In this document: positions 1 to 8,217 of the stretch, in pieces
Layout: every line of letters starts with the position of its first letter
How positions within the stretch are numbered: the first letter of the stretch is position 1
Source: Bacteroidales bacterium UBA3290
Lineage (GTDB): Bacteria > Bacteroidota > Bacteroidia > Bacteroidales > UBA932
NCBI GenBank assembly: GCA_002361615.1
Contig: DETK01000044.1
Coordinates: 42,614 to 106,613, forward strand
Direction: 5' to 3'
DNA length: 64,000 nt
Notes under the pieces: generated by a model
Databases searched by the model: none
Told to the model about the DNA's origin: nothing
The model's input: only the letters and a program-made list of their open reading frames with translations
Translations under genes and position numbers: made by a program

Positions 1-338
1 CGGCAGTAATATCTGGAGCTCTCTATCCTGGGCAGCGCTCTATTCTTTCTGTACGATAACTCAAATCGACGAAGGTACAAGTTGGCATTATTGTACGTCG
101 CATAGTTGTAAAAGGATCCAGACTTCATATCCTTGAACTTAAAGTAGAGGCACACACCCTTGAAACGCTGTCTTTCATCGTCATATCTCTCAAAATCAAA
201 CCTATATGCGTACGGCGAATTGCGCAAGGCTTCCACGACTTCTTCAAACTTAAAATAAATACGACCCGCACAAAAGGCCGTCGATTTCGAAGCGACCGTT
301 AATTCGGTCATTACCTTGTATGTTATTGAACTGGCCAT
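1..338 (-). CDS. Unknown protein, cut by left window edge
   Basis: An open frame of at least 112 codons starts with ATG at 338 and runs without a stop off the left edge. It begins MASSITYKVMTELTV and is rich in aromatic and charged residues (for example YFKFEEVVEALRN). The start lies 5 bases after the stop of the VWA gene, on the same strand, so it is almost certainly the third gene of the ATPase-VWA transcription unit. No family recognised. The tight spacing and lack of stops support a real gene; function is unknown. Confidence 0.6.
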   Translation of the reverse strand, partial: MASSITYKVMTELTVASKSTAFCAGRIYFKFEEVVEALRNSPYAYRFDFERYDDERQRFKGVCLYFKFKDMKSGSFYNYATYNNANLYLRRFELSYRKNRALPRIESSRYYC

Positions 339-343
339 CGTCG

Positions 344-1573
344 TTATACAGGAGGTAATAATGTGTATTTCGATTTGGGAAACGAAACTATCCATTGCTG
401 AGTAGGAATAAGTTTCCTCGTTTTATCACGATATGCATCATAATCGTAAATCATCCAGAGGATGTTTCCGTAGAAAGTCTTTGGAACTACAGGTGGCGGG
501 GCATAGCCATCGGTGATTAGGATGAGCCCGTCATATCGGTATTTCAGGAAATGATTGACTGGCGCCTGGAAATCCGTCCCGCCGCGGCCTTCTATTTTGA
601 TGGATTTTCTTGCCTTTTTCATAGACAATACCTCACCGTGAATACCCACATCAAATAGAATCACCTCCACATTCTCAACCCCATATTTGAAGAATCGGTT
701 GATAATGGAAAGCGCCTGAGCCACCTGCTTGTCATTTACCGAGCCACTTACATCGATAGCAACCAGCAATCGGGTGGCAAAGTCGCTTTTGCTGCCCATA
801 TATTGAAAGCCGTAACGTCGACTGGGAGTCATTCTTGTCAGCCGCCGCTTGCTACAAAGAACCGAGGCCCTGAAACTGGATAAAATCGTCCGGTAGTCAA
901 TGTGAACGATGGTTGTCGCCTCAATCTCATCTTTCAGATTTCCTGCTAATGTTCCCCACTGCCTACTACGTTGGGCTCGTCGGATGGTTTCTTTTACCTG
1001 TTCCCCGGCCAGTTGATCCTCTTCCCATAATTCCGCAGCATCTGTCGCTTCACTGACAATCTGCTGAAGAGGATTATTCTCAGGCTCGTCAGTTGAGTCC
1101 GCATCTTCGGAATCTCCACCTCCTCCATCATCAATCAGTCCTTCCAAATCGTAGGGTGGTGAAATCAAATTCTGCTGCAGAAAAGCTTCTACTATGGCAT
1201 AGTACTCCTCGAAAGAGAGACCCTGGTCATATTTCAGCCCTGGCGGGATAATGATAGACTTAATCCTGCGATATGAATCAGTCAGTGTCACATCACTGGC
1301 GATTCTCAGTACAGACTTCTTCGCGCCATAAGGCTGCCGCTGATAAGGGTGTCCCAGCAAAATTCGGATAACCTCGAACCGCAGCCGTTCCTCAATCGCC
1401 TCTTGAGGCCAATCAGCCATGATGTCGGAGTTGTATTCTATACGCATCTTCCCGGTACGCATCGGTACAACCATTCGCTTGTTCTCCACCAACTGATGGG
1501 TACAGTAAGCCGAGAACAGCAAAGGCTCAACAAGGAACCATTCCTCAACAATAGGGGAGATGATCTCTTCCAT
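344..1573 (-). CDS. Metallopeptidase-like/VWA domain protein (DUF2201 type)
   Basis: 409 residues. The N-terminal part resembles the putative metallopeptidase domain of DUF2201 proteins, but the expected HExxH helix reads FEVIRILLGH (about 66-75), so the first zinc ligand and the catalytic Glu position look lost. An acidic Gly/Asp/Glu-rich linker follows (about 147-165). The C-terminal VWA domain keeps its metal site: DVSGS (274-278), GGTDF (331-335) and LILITDG. VWA proteins of this kind act as adaptors of MoxR-type ATPases (compare RavA-ViaA); the partner gene lies directly upstream and its stop overlaps this start by one base (TGATG). Function of the pair here is inferred only. Confidence 0.8.
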   Translation of the reverse strand: MEEIISPIVEEWFLVEPLLFSAYCTHQLVENKRMVVPMRTGKMRIEYNSDIMADWPQEAIEERLRFEVIRILLGHPYQRQPYGAKKSVLRIASDVTLTDSYRRIKSIIIPPGLKYDQGLSFEEYYAIVEAFLQQNLISPPYDLEGLIDDGGGGDSEDADSTDEPENNPLQQIVSEATDAAELWEEDQLAGEQVKETIRRAQRSRQWGTLAGNLKDEIEATTIVHIDYRTILSSFRASVLCSKRRLTRMTPSRRYGFQYMGSKSDFATRLLVAIDVSGSVNDKQVAQALSIINRFFKYGVENVEVILFDVGIHGEVLSMKKARKSIKIEGRGGTDFQAPVNHFLKYRYDGLILITDGYAPPPVVPKTFYGNILWMIYDYDAYRDKTRKLIPTQQWIVSFPKSKYTLLPPV

Positions 1574-2640
1574 CAGAGTGTCTTGATGAAATCAGTGATT
1601 GTCTTGAAACATTTGGGTGTCTTGCTCATCATAAATAAATTGGCTTTCGTGTAGGTGGCCCCTTCGAAAACGGAACAGAAGTGAGCCATCGATTCACGCT
1701 TACCGCTGTCAATCAGCCAATTCATATATTTAAGCAGGTTCTCCGAGGCCTTGTCATCTGCGCCATGTTTGCCGTTCTCTATGCACCGGAAGATGCTTTC
1801 ATTGATAATGGCCAGATCGTGTACAGGATATCTCTCCAACGTTGTTTTATGCCGGTCAAAGTCCTTTAGAATGACCTCAGCACCAATACGACTCCCATGG
1901 TTGAAACTCTCGAAAAACTCAGCCGCAGCTTTAGCCCCGACAATACCGGCAACTACCTTCTTGGTGACACTCGTAATTGTGGGCGTTTTCTTCAGGATGT
2001 CGGACACGCGCTCCCAACCACGCCGGTCCGGAGTTTTCTCCAGCGAGGAAGAAGAATCAGTCGACGCACCGTCTCCATCCAACATACGACTGTTATTCTC
2101 AATATAGGTTGTGACATGCTCATCTATGCCGGATTGAGAAGCCCAAAGAAGCCATTCCCCAACCGTGGGGCAGAAGTTGTAGATGTTGAATCGGGAAACA
2201 AGCGCCGGATCAAGATCTGTCAACTGGTATTCTTCACCGTCATTTACGGCCGATACAACCCGGCTCCCAGCTGGTAGTTCCCTTCCTGCCAGTTTGCGGT
2301 TCAGTGCAAGATCCATGATGGTCTGCAGGATCTCCGGGCGGGCACGATTCAACTCGTCCAGAAAAAGCACTACCGGCTGATCGTCCGTCGGAAACCAATA
2401 CGGCGGCATAAAGACTGTCTTCCCCGTTTTCTCATCTTTGTTCGGCAATCCAATCAGGTCGCCCGGATCAGACATCTGTCCAAGGAACAGCGTTACAACC
2501 TTCTGGCCCTTTGCCATGAAGAAATCCGTAATTATTTTTGATTTACCGATGCCGTGTTTCCCCGACAACATAATGTTATGGCTCGCCGGCGTGCTCTCAA
2601 GCAAATTGCGAAGCTCCTTAGTGTTGATATGAATTGCCAT
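1573..2640 (-). CDS. MoxR-like AAA+ ATPase
   Basis: 355 residues. Walker A is GKHGIGKS (about 27-34) and Walker B is VVLFLDE near residue 93, followed by LNRARPE, typical of MoxR/AAA_5 ATPases that remodel protein complexes together with a VWA partner. A variable Ser/Asp-rich stretch sits near the middle. It is the first gene of its unit; translation is coupled to the VWA gene through a one-base overlap. The promoter at 2707-2740 has the palindrome shared by every unit of this locus. The target of the ATPase is not visible in the sequence. Confidence 0.85.
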   Translation of the reverse strand: MAIHINTKELRNLLESTPASHNIMLSGKHGIGKSKIITDFFMAKGQKVVTLFLGQMSDPGDLIGLPNKDEKTGKTVFMPPYWFPTDDQPVVLFLDELNRARPEILQTIMDLALNRKLAGRELPAGSRVVSAVNDGEEYQLTDLDPALVSRFNIYNFCPTVGEWLLWASQSGIDEHVTTYIENNSRMLDGDGASTDSSSSLEKTPDRRGWERVSDILKKTPTITSVTKKVVAGIVGAKAAAEFFESFNHGSRIGAEVILKDFDRHKTTLERYPVHDLAIINESIFRCIENGKHGADDKASENLLKYMNWLIDSGKRESMAHFCSVFEGATYTKANLFMMSKTPKCFKTITDFIKTL

Positions 2641-2706
2641 TATCGTGAATGATTACTTCGTTATATATTGCTTACATCAATCCGAGTTGCTCTGCGTTCA
2701 TTACTG

Positions 2707-2740
2707 CAAAGAAAGATAATCAGTTTGCCAAAAAACAGCA
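2707..2740 (-). promoter_or_regulatory. Promoter with shared palindrome (unit A)
   Basis: Read on the minus strand: TGCTG-TTTTT-TGGCA (2740-2726), then 11 bases, then a TTTCTTTG box (2714-2707, one base off TAnnTTTG). It drives the MoxR/VWA unit and starts just after the stop codon of the previous unit. Same layout as four other sites in this locus. Confidence 0.65.
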
Positions 2741-2741
2741 G

Positions 2742-3452
2742 TTAGTCGAGTCGTGTCCAGTTTACCCGGTAGTCTGCGGTTTTAATCGAATACGGAAAGC
2801 CTTGAATAGATTGGCGTATGTGCTCCAACTGGTTTGGAAGGATTTCCACAAAAACAGCATACTTATCATAGGAGATCGTGAATTGGACTACCCGGTTATA
2901 GGGCAGTAATATCAGAAGTACGAATGTTTGAGGCAAGAAATCAACATGATACGAAAGTCCCTTCCCAGAAAGAAGAGAACGTATCGAAGACTCTGCAGAA
3001 CTCTCGACCAAAGCACGAATCTTTTCTTCTTTTTTCAACTCTTTTTCAATCATCCTTTTAACCTCATCAACGGCCGGTCTCAAGTTGTGCAAGAGCAACA
3101 AGCCCTGTTCAACATACTTGATAGGAATAATCTCACTATTGATTTGAAAAAAGAGGCGGATGGGTTGTTTTGGCGTTTTTCCAAAGTATAATCGCAGCGG
3201 AATAGTCTGGCCTTCCTCATTTTTAAAGTCGCTCAAAATGGGAATCCTAGAAGGAAATGCGATCCAATTGACCCCATCTTCATTTTTGGCCTCTAAATAA
3301 GGATGCCACAATGGGTCAATACTGGTGTAGAGAGATCTCAATGAGAACTCTCTCTCATATCCCGCTGGTTTATAGTCTCTTACAATCGCCCTGAGTTTTG
3401 AACTAATAAGAGAGGCTACCCAGGCATCAGTAACCACAAAGCGACCGGTCAT
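2742..3452 (-). CDS. Unknown protein, 236 aa
   Basis: No family recognised. The protein starts MTGRFVVTDAWVASL and has a highly charged helix in the middle with repeated KE/EK (around RMIEKELKKEEKIRALV), followed by a hydrophobic strand (FVLLILLPYN). There is no signal peptide or clear membrane span. It is the last gene of a three-gene unit (4697 to 2742), 9 bases after the preceding stop. It may be a structural or substrate-binding partner of the neighbouring ATPases, but that rests on position only. Confidence 0.6.
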   Translation of the reverse strand: MTGRFVVTDAWVASLISSKLRAIVRDYKPAGYEREFSLRSLYTSIDPLWHPYLEAKNEDGVNWIAFPSRIPILSDFKNEEGQTIPLRLYFGKTPKQPIRLFFQINSEIIPIKYVEQGLLLLHNLRPAVDEVKRMIEKELKKEEKIRALVESSAESSIRSLLSGKGLSYHVDFLPQTFVLLILLPYNRVVQFTISYDKYAVFVEILPNQLEHIRQSIQGFPYSIKTADYRVNWTRLD

Positions 3453-3461
3453 ATGATTAGC

Positions 3462-3932
3462 TCAATCCCCCCACATCATCGCCTTTTCCGACAGGATCTT
3501 CCAGAGCAGCATCCACGCCTTGTCGAAGCGGAGGCATTGAGCATCCGACCAAAACAGGATTCCTCCATCTGAGGGTCGCGGGATACGTTCCCGGTTGCGC
3601 ATATTTACGTAGTGCTGAAAACTCTCCGGAATGGGGAAATCGTTTTCATCTCGTTTGTCATAGTCTTTCCAGTCACCGCCTTGAGCCAAAACTATATCAA
3701 TCATCTGGATGGCCCGTCGTATCTGGTGGCCATAATATGGGCCATTGAGAGCGTAAGACAGATGCATGTTGTACCGTTCCATCGTTACGAGTTTCGCCCG
3801 AATGACCTGCAGCAGGTACTCGTAGTCCCAGTCATCGCAGAAGGCCCGCTTCCATTGCCTTTCCGCCCATTCCCGGTGGAACAGCATCTGGCGGCTCCTC
3901 GCAATACACCGTTTTTCTCTATGGTAAGCCAT
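3462..3932 (-). CDS. Unknown protein, 156 aa
   Basis: Small soluble protein without signal peptide, rich in Arg, Trp and Tyr in its N-terminal half (MAYHREKRCIARSRQMLFHR), with predicted helices throughout and a Trp-rich C-terminus. No recognised domain. It is the middle gene of the unit, 3 bases after the upstream stop and 9 bases before the next start, so co-translation is likely. Confidence 0.6.
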   Translation of the reverse strand: MAYHREKRCIARSRQMLFHREWAERQWKRAFCDDWDYEYLLQVIRAKLVTMERYNMHLSYALNGPYYGHQIRRAIQMIDIVLAQGGDWKDYDKRDENDFPIPESFQHYVNMRNRERIPRPSDGGILFWSDAQCLRFDKAWMLLWKILSEKAMMWGD

Positions 3933-3935
3933 CGC

Positions 3936-4697
3936 TCACTCCTCCTTGTCAGGTTCTATGCAGGAAAAGCGATTACCATCCCGATCCACGATATGCTGGT
4001 GCAGGATATTCACCTCCACCCAGAAGTCGTTCATGCTGAGCAAGTCGGGGATGGAGTAGTCTTTATGGCAGATCAGGTCGTGGACGGCGTGACAGATATT
4101 GATCTCCTTGAATTCCGCACGGTTCAGCGGCACCTCGTTCCAGGATGCCCCGTCATCCAGAAAGTCATCCAGGCCGAATTCTTCAGCCGGCATCTCAGGC
4201 TTGTGGTGTACATCGTACGACACCTTGCAAAATGCACATTCAGGAGTATCCTCATGGATGTCATACAAGATGTCCAACATCGGGGCGAAACGCGAGCCGT
4301 ACGGGTTTGGATCTGCGTCCTCGCGACAATAATAGCTCCCTTCATCCGAGAAGACGAACCGAAGGGTTCCGTCAATCACTATGTCATCGTCAAAATCAGG
4401 ATCGTAGCCTTCTTTGAGAATAGCCCTGTACAGACTCAGAGCCTTGGCGTGCATCTTCTTGGTCAGGACGTTTAGCAGGGTATTGACCTGAGCTAACTCC
4501 TCAACCTCCTTCGGCGTGCATTCGAACATCTTGTTCAGCAGGTCGCTCCGCTGCCGAAGCAGTGCTTTCAACTCCTTCTTACGATCGCTATCCCACTCCC
4601 GGAAAGGGGGGAATACACCCCGCCCTTCGATGTAGTGCGCCATCTTGAGAATCTGCTTCTCAAGGCGGGCCAGTTCTTGTTTCTGCTTTCGGTTCAT
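3936..4697 (-). CDS. Unknown protein, 253 aa, coiled-coil N-terminus
   Basis: The first about 100 residues are charged and heptad-like (starting MNRKQKQELARLEKQILKMA), suggesting a coiled coil. The C-terminal part is acidic (FGLDDFLDDGASWNE) with several Cys and His residues (CAFC, ICHAVHDLICHKDY), which could bind metal. Family unknown. First gene of its unit; its promoter at 4718-4751 carries the locus palindrome. Confidence 0.6.
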   Translation of the reverse strand: MNRKQKQELARLEKQILKMAHYIEGRGVFPPFREWDSDRKKELKALLRQRSDLLNKMFECTPKEVEELAQVNTLLNVLTKKMHAKALSLYRAILKEGYDPDFDDDIVIDGTLRFVFSDEGSYYCREDADPNPYGSRFAPMLDILYDIHEDTPECAFCKVSYDVHHKPEMPAEEFGLDDFLDDGASWNEVPLNRAEFKEINICHAVHDLICHKDYSIPDLLSMNDFWVEVNILHQHIVDRDGNRFSCIEPDKEE

Positions 4698-4717
4698 GGC
4701 ATTTAGAATCTATGCCG

Positions 4718-4751
4718 CAAAGATAGAGTCCCAAAATGCCAAATACCGGCA
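4718..4751 (-). promoter_or_regulatory. Promoter with shared palindrome (unit B)
   Basis: Minus strand: TGCCG-GTATT-TGGCA (4751-4737), 11 bases, then TATCTTTG (4725-4718), a perfect TAnnTTTG box. Drives the three unknown genes 4697 to 2742. Confidence 0.7.
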
Positions 4752-4753
4752 GG

Positions 4754-4975
4754 CTATCCTAACACTTCAACTTCAAAGTCTGATTTAGTGCAGTTGGCCT
4801 TCTGATAGTCAAAACCATAGATACGCATATAGACCTCCTTCAACTCTTTTGCCCCATTATTGAAAGGAGAAAGCATATGCGATTGGGTCGTCACCACAAC
4901 AACCATATCGGGAGTCAAAACCAAACCATTGACTCGCTTAATTCGTTTCGGAGTAACACGGAATACTTTTGCCAT
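4754..4975 (-). CDS. Small conserved-looking protein, 73 aa
   Basis: Begins MAKVFRVTPKRIKRVNGLVL and continues with a hydrophobic strand MVVVVTTQSHM. I have the impression of similar small proteins in other Bacteroidales but cannot name a family. It forms a unit of its own, divergent from the AAA ATPase gene, with its own palindrome-containing promoter, which argues that it is a real and regulated gene. Basic N-terminus may bind nucleic acid (inference). Confidence 0.65.
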   Translation of the reverse strand: MAKVFRVTPKRIKRVNGLVLTPDMVVVVTTQSHMLSPFNNGAKELKEVYMRIYGFDYQKANCTKSDFEVEVLG

Positions 4976-4994
4976 AGTAGTTCGGATTTGAACA

Positions 4995-5028
4995 CAAAGA
5001 TACCATATAATAACGCCAAAGCCTGGCA
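4995..5028 (-). promoter_or_regulatory. Promoter with shared palindrome (unit C)
   Basis: Minus strand: TGCCA-GGCTT-TGGCG (5028-5014), 11 bases, then TATCTTTG (5002-4995). Drives the 73-residue gene. Only about 30 bases separate it from the divergent site of unit D. Confidence 0.7.
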
Positions 5029-5058
5029 GTCATAGGATTATTTTGCATTTTTTGCTAC

Positions 5059-5092
5059 TGCCATTTTTTGGCACACTACTACCTTAGTTTTG
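5059..5092 (+). promoter_or_regulatory. Promoter with shared palindrome (unit D)
   Basis: TGCCA-TTTTT-TGGCA (5059-5073), a perfect palindrome, then 11 bases, then TAGTTTTG (5085-5092), a TAnnTTTG box. Start codon of the AAA ATPase lies 25 bases downstream of the box. No TTTG exists at the usual 19-21 base distance, so the palindrome takes the place of the -33 element. Confidence 0.75.
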
Positions 5093-5116
5093 CACTTTGA
5101 ATCAAAAGCAACAACT

Positions 5117-6757
5117 ATGGCCAAGACGATTATTGAAAGAATGTGCAGTATCGCTCAAATGATGAGTCCGGGAAGCAGAGATTTTCAGATGGGGATTTCA
5201 AAAATGTCGAAAGCGAAAGAAGACATCAATGCTTTGGCAAAAGAACTCGATATGAGTCCCATTCAGATTGTCATCCTTACAGCCATCGTGCGGCGATCTT
5301 CTCATTTAAGGATTGAATGTCAAGACCTGGCCGTTCTCCTCGACATGGATTACCTGACATTCTTAACCTATCATCAAGAATTAGAAGGCCTCCGTAAACG
5401 AGGCTATATACGTATAGACAAAGATGGAGACATTATCATTCCAAAAACTGTAATCAATAGCCTGGTTGATAACAAACCTTTGATGCCTGAACCCATGACA
5501 GGTCTGGAAGCCAGCGATCTATTGTTCAGGATTAAACGGACGTTGGCCATCCGCGCAGATGGCCAATGTTCGACCACAGATGTTTACGAAGAACTACAAG
5601 TGTTAATGGATCAGAATCCTGACAACAGCGTTTCCCATACGGTTAGGAAAATCAATAATCAAGTAACATCTCATGAGATAATTGTCTTATATGGATTAAT
5701 CTATCGATACTATTACGAGGATGATGATATGGTAGGTTGGCACGATTTGGACGATTATTTTACAGAAGATGAGTTAGATTCATTAAGAAGCCATTATCGG
5801 CGTGAAAGGATGCCTCTGCAAAGAAAGGGCATAATCGAGTATTCCGGACAGAACGGCCTTATAAACAAAGATTATTTTCGACTTACGAAAAACGTCAAAG
5901 AAGAACTATTTGCCGATGTCGGAGGTGTTCGAAAAGAGATACAGAGAGTAAAGGCTACGCGCAAAATGCAGTCCAATGAAATCACACCGAAAACGATGTT
6001 CTATAATCCAGATGAAGGACGGCAAGTCTCTCGGCTAAAAGAGTTGATGAGCGACGAACGTTTCGACGATATCCGTGCGAAGATGAAAACCAAGAATCTT
6101 AGGACAGGCTTCAACTGCCTGTTTTACGGCGCCCCCGGGACCGGTAAGACAGAATCCGTCTACCAGATTGCACGTGAGAGTGGCCGCAATCTTTTCGTCG
6201 TCGATGTGTCCCAGATAAAGAGCTGCTGGGTGGGCGAAAGCGAAAAAAATATCAAGGAGGTCTTCGACGAGTACCGCCACGCCGTGAATGCGGGCGGAAC
6301 AGTCCCTATCCTGCTCTTCAACGAGGCAGATGCCATCTTCGGAATCCGGCAACAGGGAGCAGAACGCGCCGTAGACAAGATGGAAAACAGCCTGCAAAAC
6401 ATCATCCTGCAGGAAATGGAAGACATGGACGGAATCCTGATAGCCACAACAAACCTTACAGCTAACCTTGACAAAGCCTTCGAACGCCGGTTCCTCTACA
6501 AGGTCCGCTTTGATAAACCGTCAATCGAAGCGAGGACAGCTATTTGGCGTTCCATGATTCCTGAACTCTCGGATGAGGAAGCATCCCAGTTGGCAACCGA
6601 CTTTGATTTCAGCGGCGGACAGATCGAAAACGTTTCCCGCAAGCGTGCCATCGCTTCCATTCTCGAGACAACAGAGCCCGACTACGCCGCCATCCGCTCC
6701 TACTGCGAAGAAGAAACCCTTACCGGCAATGAATCAAAAAGAAAAATCGGATTCTAA
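5117..6757 (+). CDS. AAA ATPase with N-terminal helical/HTH-like region
   Basis: 546 residues from ATG 5117; an upstream in-frame TTG at 5090 lies inside the -7 box and is rejected. Residues 1 to about 290 are helical and contain winged-helix-like stretches. The AAA module follows: Walker A YGAPGTGKTE (about 336), Walker B region ILLFNEADAIFG (about 400) where Asn replaces the usual Asp before the catalytic Glu, and a second region of homology with IATTNLTANLDKAFERRF. The fold resembles FtsH/CDC48-type single-ring ATPases. No protease motif is present. Preceded by a palindrome promoter and followed by the WYL unit. Confidence 0.8.
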   Translation: MAKTIIERMCSIAQMMSPGSRDFQMGISKMSKAKEDINALAKELDMSPIQIVILTAIVRRSSHLRIECQDLAVLLDMDYLTFLTYHQELEGLRKRGYIRIDKDGDIIIPKTVINSLVDNKPLMPEPMTGLEASDLLFRIKRTLAIRADGQCSTTDVYEELQVLMDQNPDNSVSHTVRKINNQVTSHEIIVLYGLIYRYYYEDDDMVGWHDLDDYFTEDELDSLRSHYRRERMPLQRKGIIEYSGQNGLINKDYFRLTKNVKEELFADVGGVRKEIQRVKATRKMQSNEITPKTMFYNPDEGRQVSRLKELMSDERFDDIRAKMKTKNLRTGFNCLFYGAPGTGKTESVYQIARESGRNLFVVDVSQIKSCWVGESEKNIKEVFDEYRHAVNAGGTVPILLFNEADAIFGIRQQGAERAVDKMENSLQNIILQEMEDMDGILIATTNLTANLDKAFERRFLYKVRFDKPSIEARTAIWRSMIPELSDEEASQLATDFDFSGGQIENVSRKRAIASILETTEPDYAAIRSYCEEETLTGNESKRKIGF

Positions 6758-6763
6758 ATAAAC

Positions 6764-6797
6764 TGCCACTTTTTGGCAAATAATATCCTTACCTTTG
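6764..6797 (+). promoter_or_regulatory. Promoter with shared palindrome (unit E)
   Basis: TGCCA-CTTTT-TGGCA (6764-6778), 11 bases, then TACCTTTG (6790-6797). Starts 6 bases after the AAA stop codon and drives the WYL regulator, suggesting autoregulation if WYL is the binder. Confidence 0.75.
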
Positions 6798-6818
6798 TAT
6801 CATCAAAAGTAATCATTT

Positions 6819-7718
6819 ATGGCTAAGAACTACTTCGACCGCTACATCTGGCTGATTGACACCATCAACCGGCACGGGCACATCTCGTTCAAGGAGATCA
6901 GTTATCTCTGGGCGCATAGCCCGATTAACAAGCTGGGTGAAAATTACCTCCCGGAGCGCACTTTCCACAACCACAGGGAAGCCATCCTGGACACCTTCGG
7001 CATCGAGATCAAATGCGACCGGTCATTGGGCTACTATATCGCCAATAGCGAAGATATGGAAGAAGACGGCATCCGTCAGTGGCTGCTCGAATCCCTGTCA
7101 ATGAACAACCTGCTGAACGAGTCACGCGATATGCGCGACCGCATCATTTTCGAAGAGATACCCTCCAGCCAGCGGTGGCTGACGGCCATAATAAACGCCA
7201 TGCGGGATAACAAGACCATCGAGATGACCTACCAGAGTTTCAATCGCACAGAACCCACCTCTTTCGAGGCGCATCCTTGGTGTCTGAAACTCTTCAAGCA
7301 ACGCTGGTATCTTCTTGCCCGGAGCGAAGCCTACAAAGAGCCTCGCATCTACGCCCTCGATCGAATCCGAGCAGTCAGTGAGACACAGAATGCCCTCAAG
7401 ATTCCCAAGAAGTTCAAGGCCGACGAGTTCTTCAGCCATTATTTCGGGATCATCGTAGACGATTGCCAGCCTGAAACCATTCAATTGAAGGTAGAAGCCA
7501 GTCAAGTCAAATACTATAAATCGTTGCCACTCCACAGTTCGCAGCGCGAGATAGCGTCGACCGATAAATACACCATTTTCGAATACAAGCTTGTTCCTAC
7601 CTTCGATTTTGAGCAAGAAGTGCTCAGTAAAGGCCCGTGGGTAGAAGTTCTCGCGCCAGAATCATTCCGAGACGTGATTCATGCCAACATTAAAGCCATG
7701 CTCGAGCATTATGAATGA
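6819..7718 (+). CDS. WYL-domain transcriptional regulator
   Basis: 299 residues. The N-terminal about 90 residues form a winged-helix region (MAKNYFDRYIWLIDTINRHG, then PERTFHNHREAI). The WYL domain spans about 135-230, with IEMTYQSF, the signature QRWYLLAR and ALDRIRAV. A C-terminal WCX-like extension ends the protein. WYL proteins bind ligands or nucleic acid and often control phage-defence or DNA-damage loci (BrxR, CapW, PafBC are known cases). It is the natural candidate to bind the palindromes in front of all five units, including its own; that link is inference. Confidence 0.85.
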   Translation: MAKNYFDRYIWLIDTINRHGHISFKEISYLWAHSPINKLGENYLPERTFHNHREAILDTFGIEIKCDRSLGYYIANSEDMEEDGIRQWLLESLSMNNLLNESRDMRDRIIFEEIPSSQRWLTAIINAMRDNKTIEMTYQSFNRTEPTSFEAHPWCLKLFKQRWYLLARSEAYKEPRIYALDRIRAVSETQNALKIPKKFKADEFFSHYFGIIVDDCQPETIQLKVEASQVKYYKSLPLHSSQREIASTDKYTIFEYKLVPTFDFEQEVLSKGPWVEVLAPESFRDVIHANIKAMLEHYE

Positions 7719-8205
7719 TTTCGCAGCCATTGATTTTGAAACTGCCAACGAGTGCCGTTCCAGCGTATGCAGCGTGGGCGTGGTCATCGTCCGGGACGGC
7801 CGGATCGTCGATTCATTCTACTCACTGATCCGTCCAGAGCCTGATTATCATCAATGGTTTTGTCAGCAGGTACACGGCCTTACCGCAGAAGACACAAACA
7901 AAGCGCCGGTGTTTCCGTATGTCTGGGAGAAAATTGCCCCGATGATCGAAGGCCTGCCACTCGTGGCGCACAACAGTCCTTTCGACGAAGGCTGCCTAAA
8001 GGCCGTTCATCAAGTCTATCAGATGGACTATCCGGATTACACGTTCTACGATACCTGCGCCGCCTCTCGCAAGCATTTCGGCCAACATCTGCCCGATCAT
8101 CAGCTCCAGACCGTCGCCGCCGCCTGCGGCTATGATCTTAAGCTTCATCATCATGCACTGGCCGACGCAGAAGCGTGTGCTCATATCGCCATCCATCTTT
8201 TGTAA
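7711..8205 (+). CDS. DnaQ-like 3'-5' exonuclease
   Basis: 164 residues. ATG 7711 is chosen because homologous sequence starts with NDFAAIDFETAN; it overlaps the WYL stop by 8 bases (ATGAATGA), so translation is coupled. The DEDDh motifs are complete: AIDFETAN (motif I), HNSPFDEGCL (motif II), HHALADAEACAH (motif III). Such stand-alone exonucleases trim single-stranded DNA or RNA ends. A close paralogue sits at 15399-15893. Its coupling to a WYL regulator suggests a role in nucleic-acid processing by this locus. Confidence 0.9.
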   Translation: MNDFAAIDFETANECRSSVCSVGVVIVRDGRIVDSFYSLIRPEPDYHQWFCQQVHGLTAEDTNKAPVFPYVWEKIAPMIEGLPLVAHNSPFDEGCLKAVHQVYQMDYPDYTFYDTCAASRKHFGQHLPDHQLQTVAAACGYDLKLHHHALADAEACAHIAIHLL

Positions 8206-8217
8206 ACTACGTCCACC

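Noticed and set aside
5059..5095. Sigma-54-like TGGCAC...TTGCA in the unit D promoter
   Set aside because: The distance between GG and GC is 20 bases, not the 10 needed for -24/-12 promoters, and two of the five sites end GT instead of GC.
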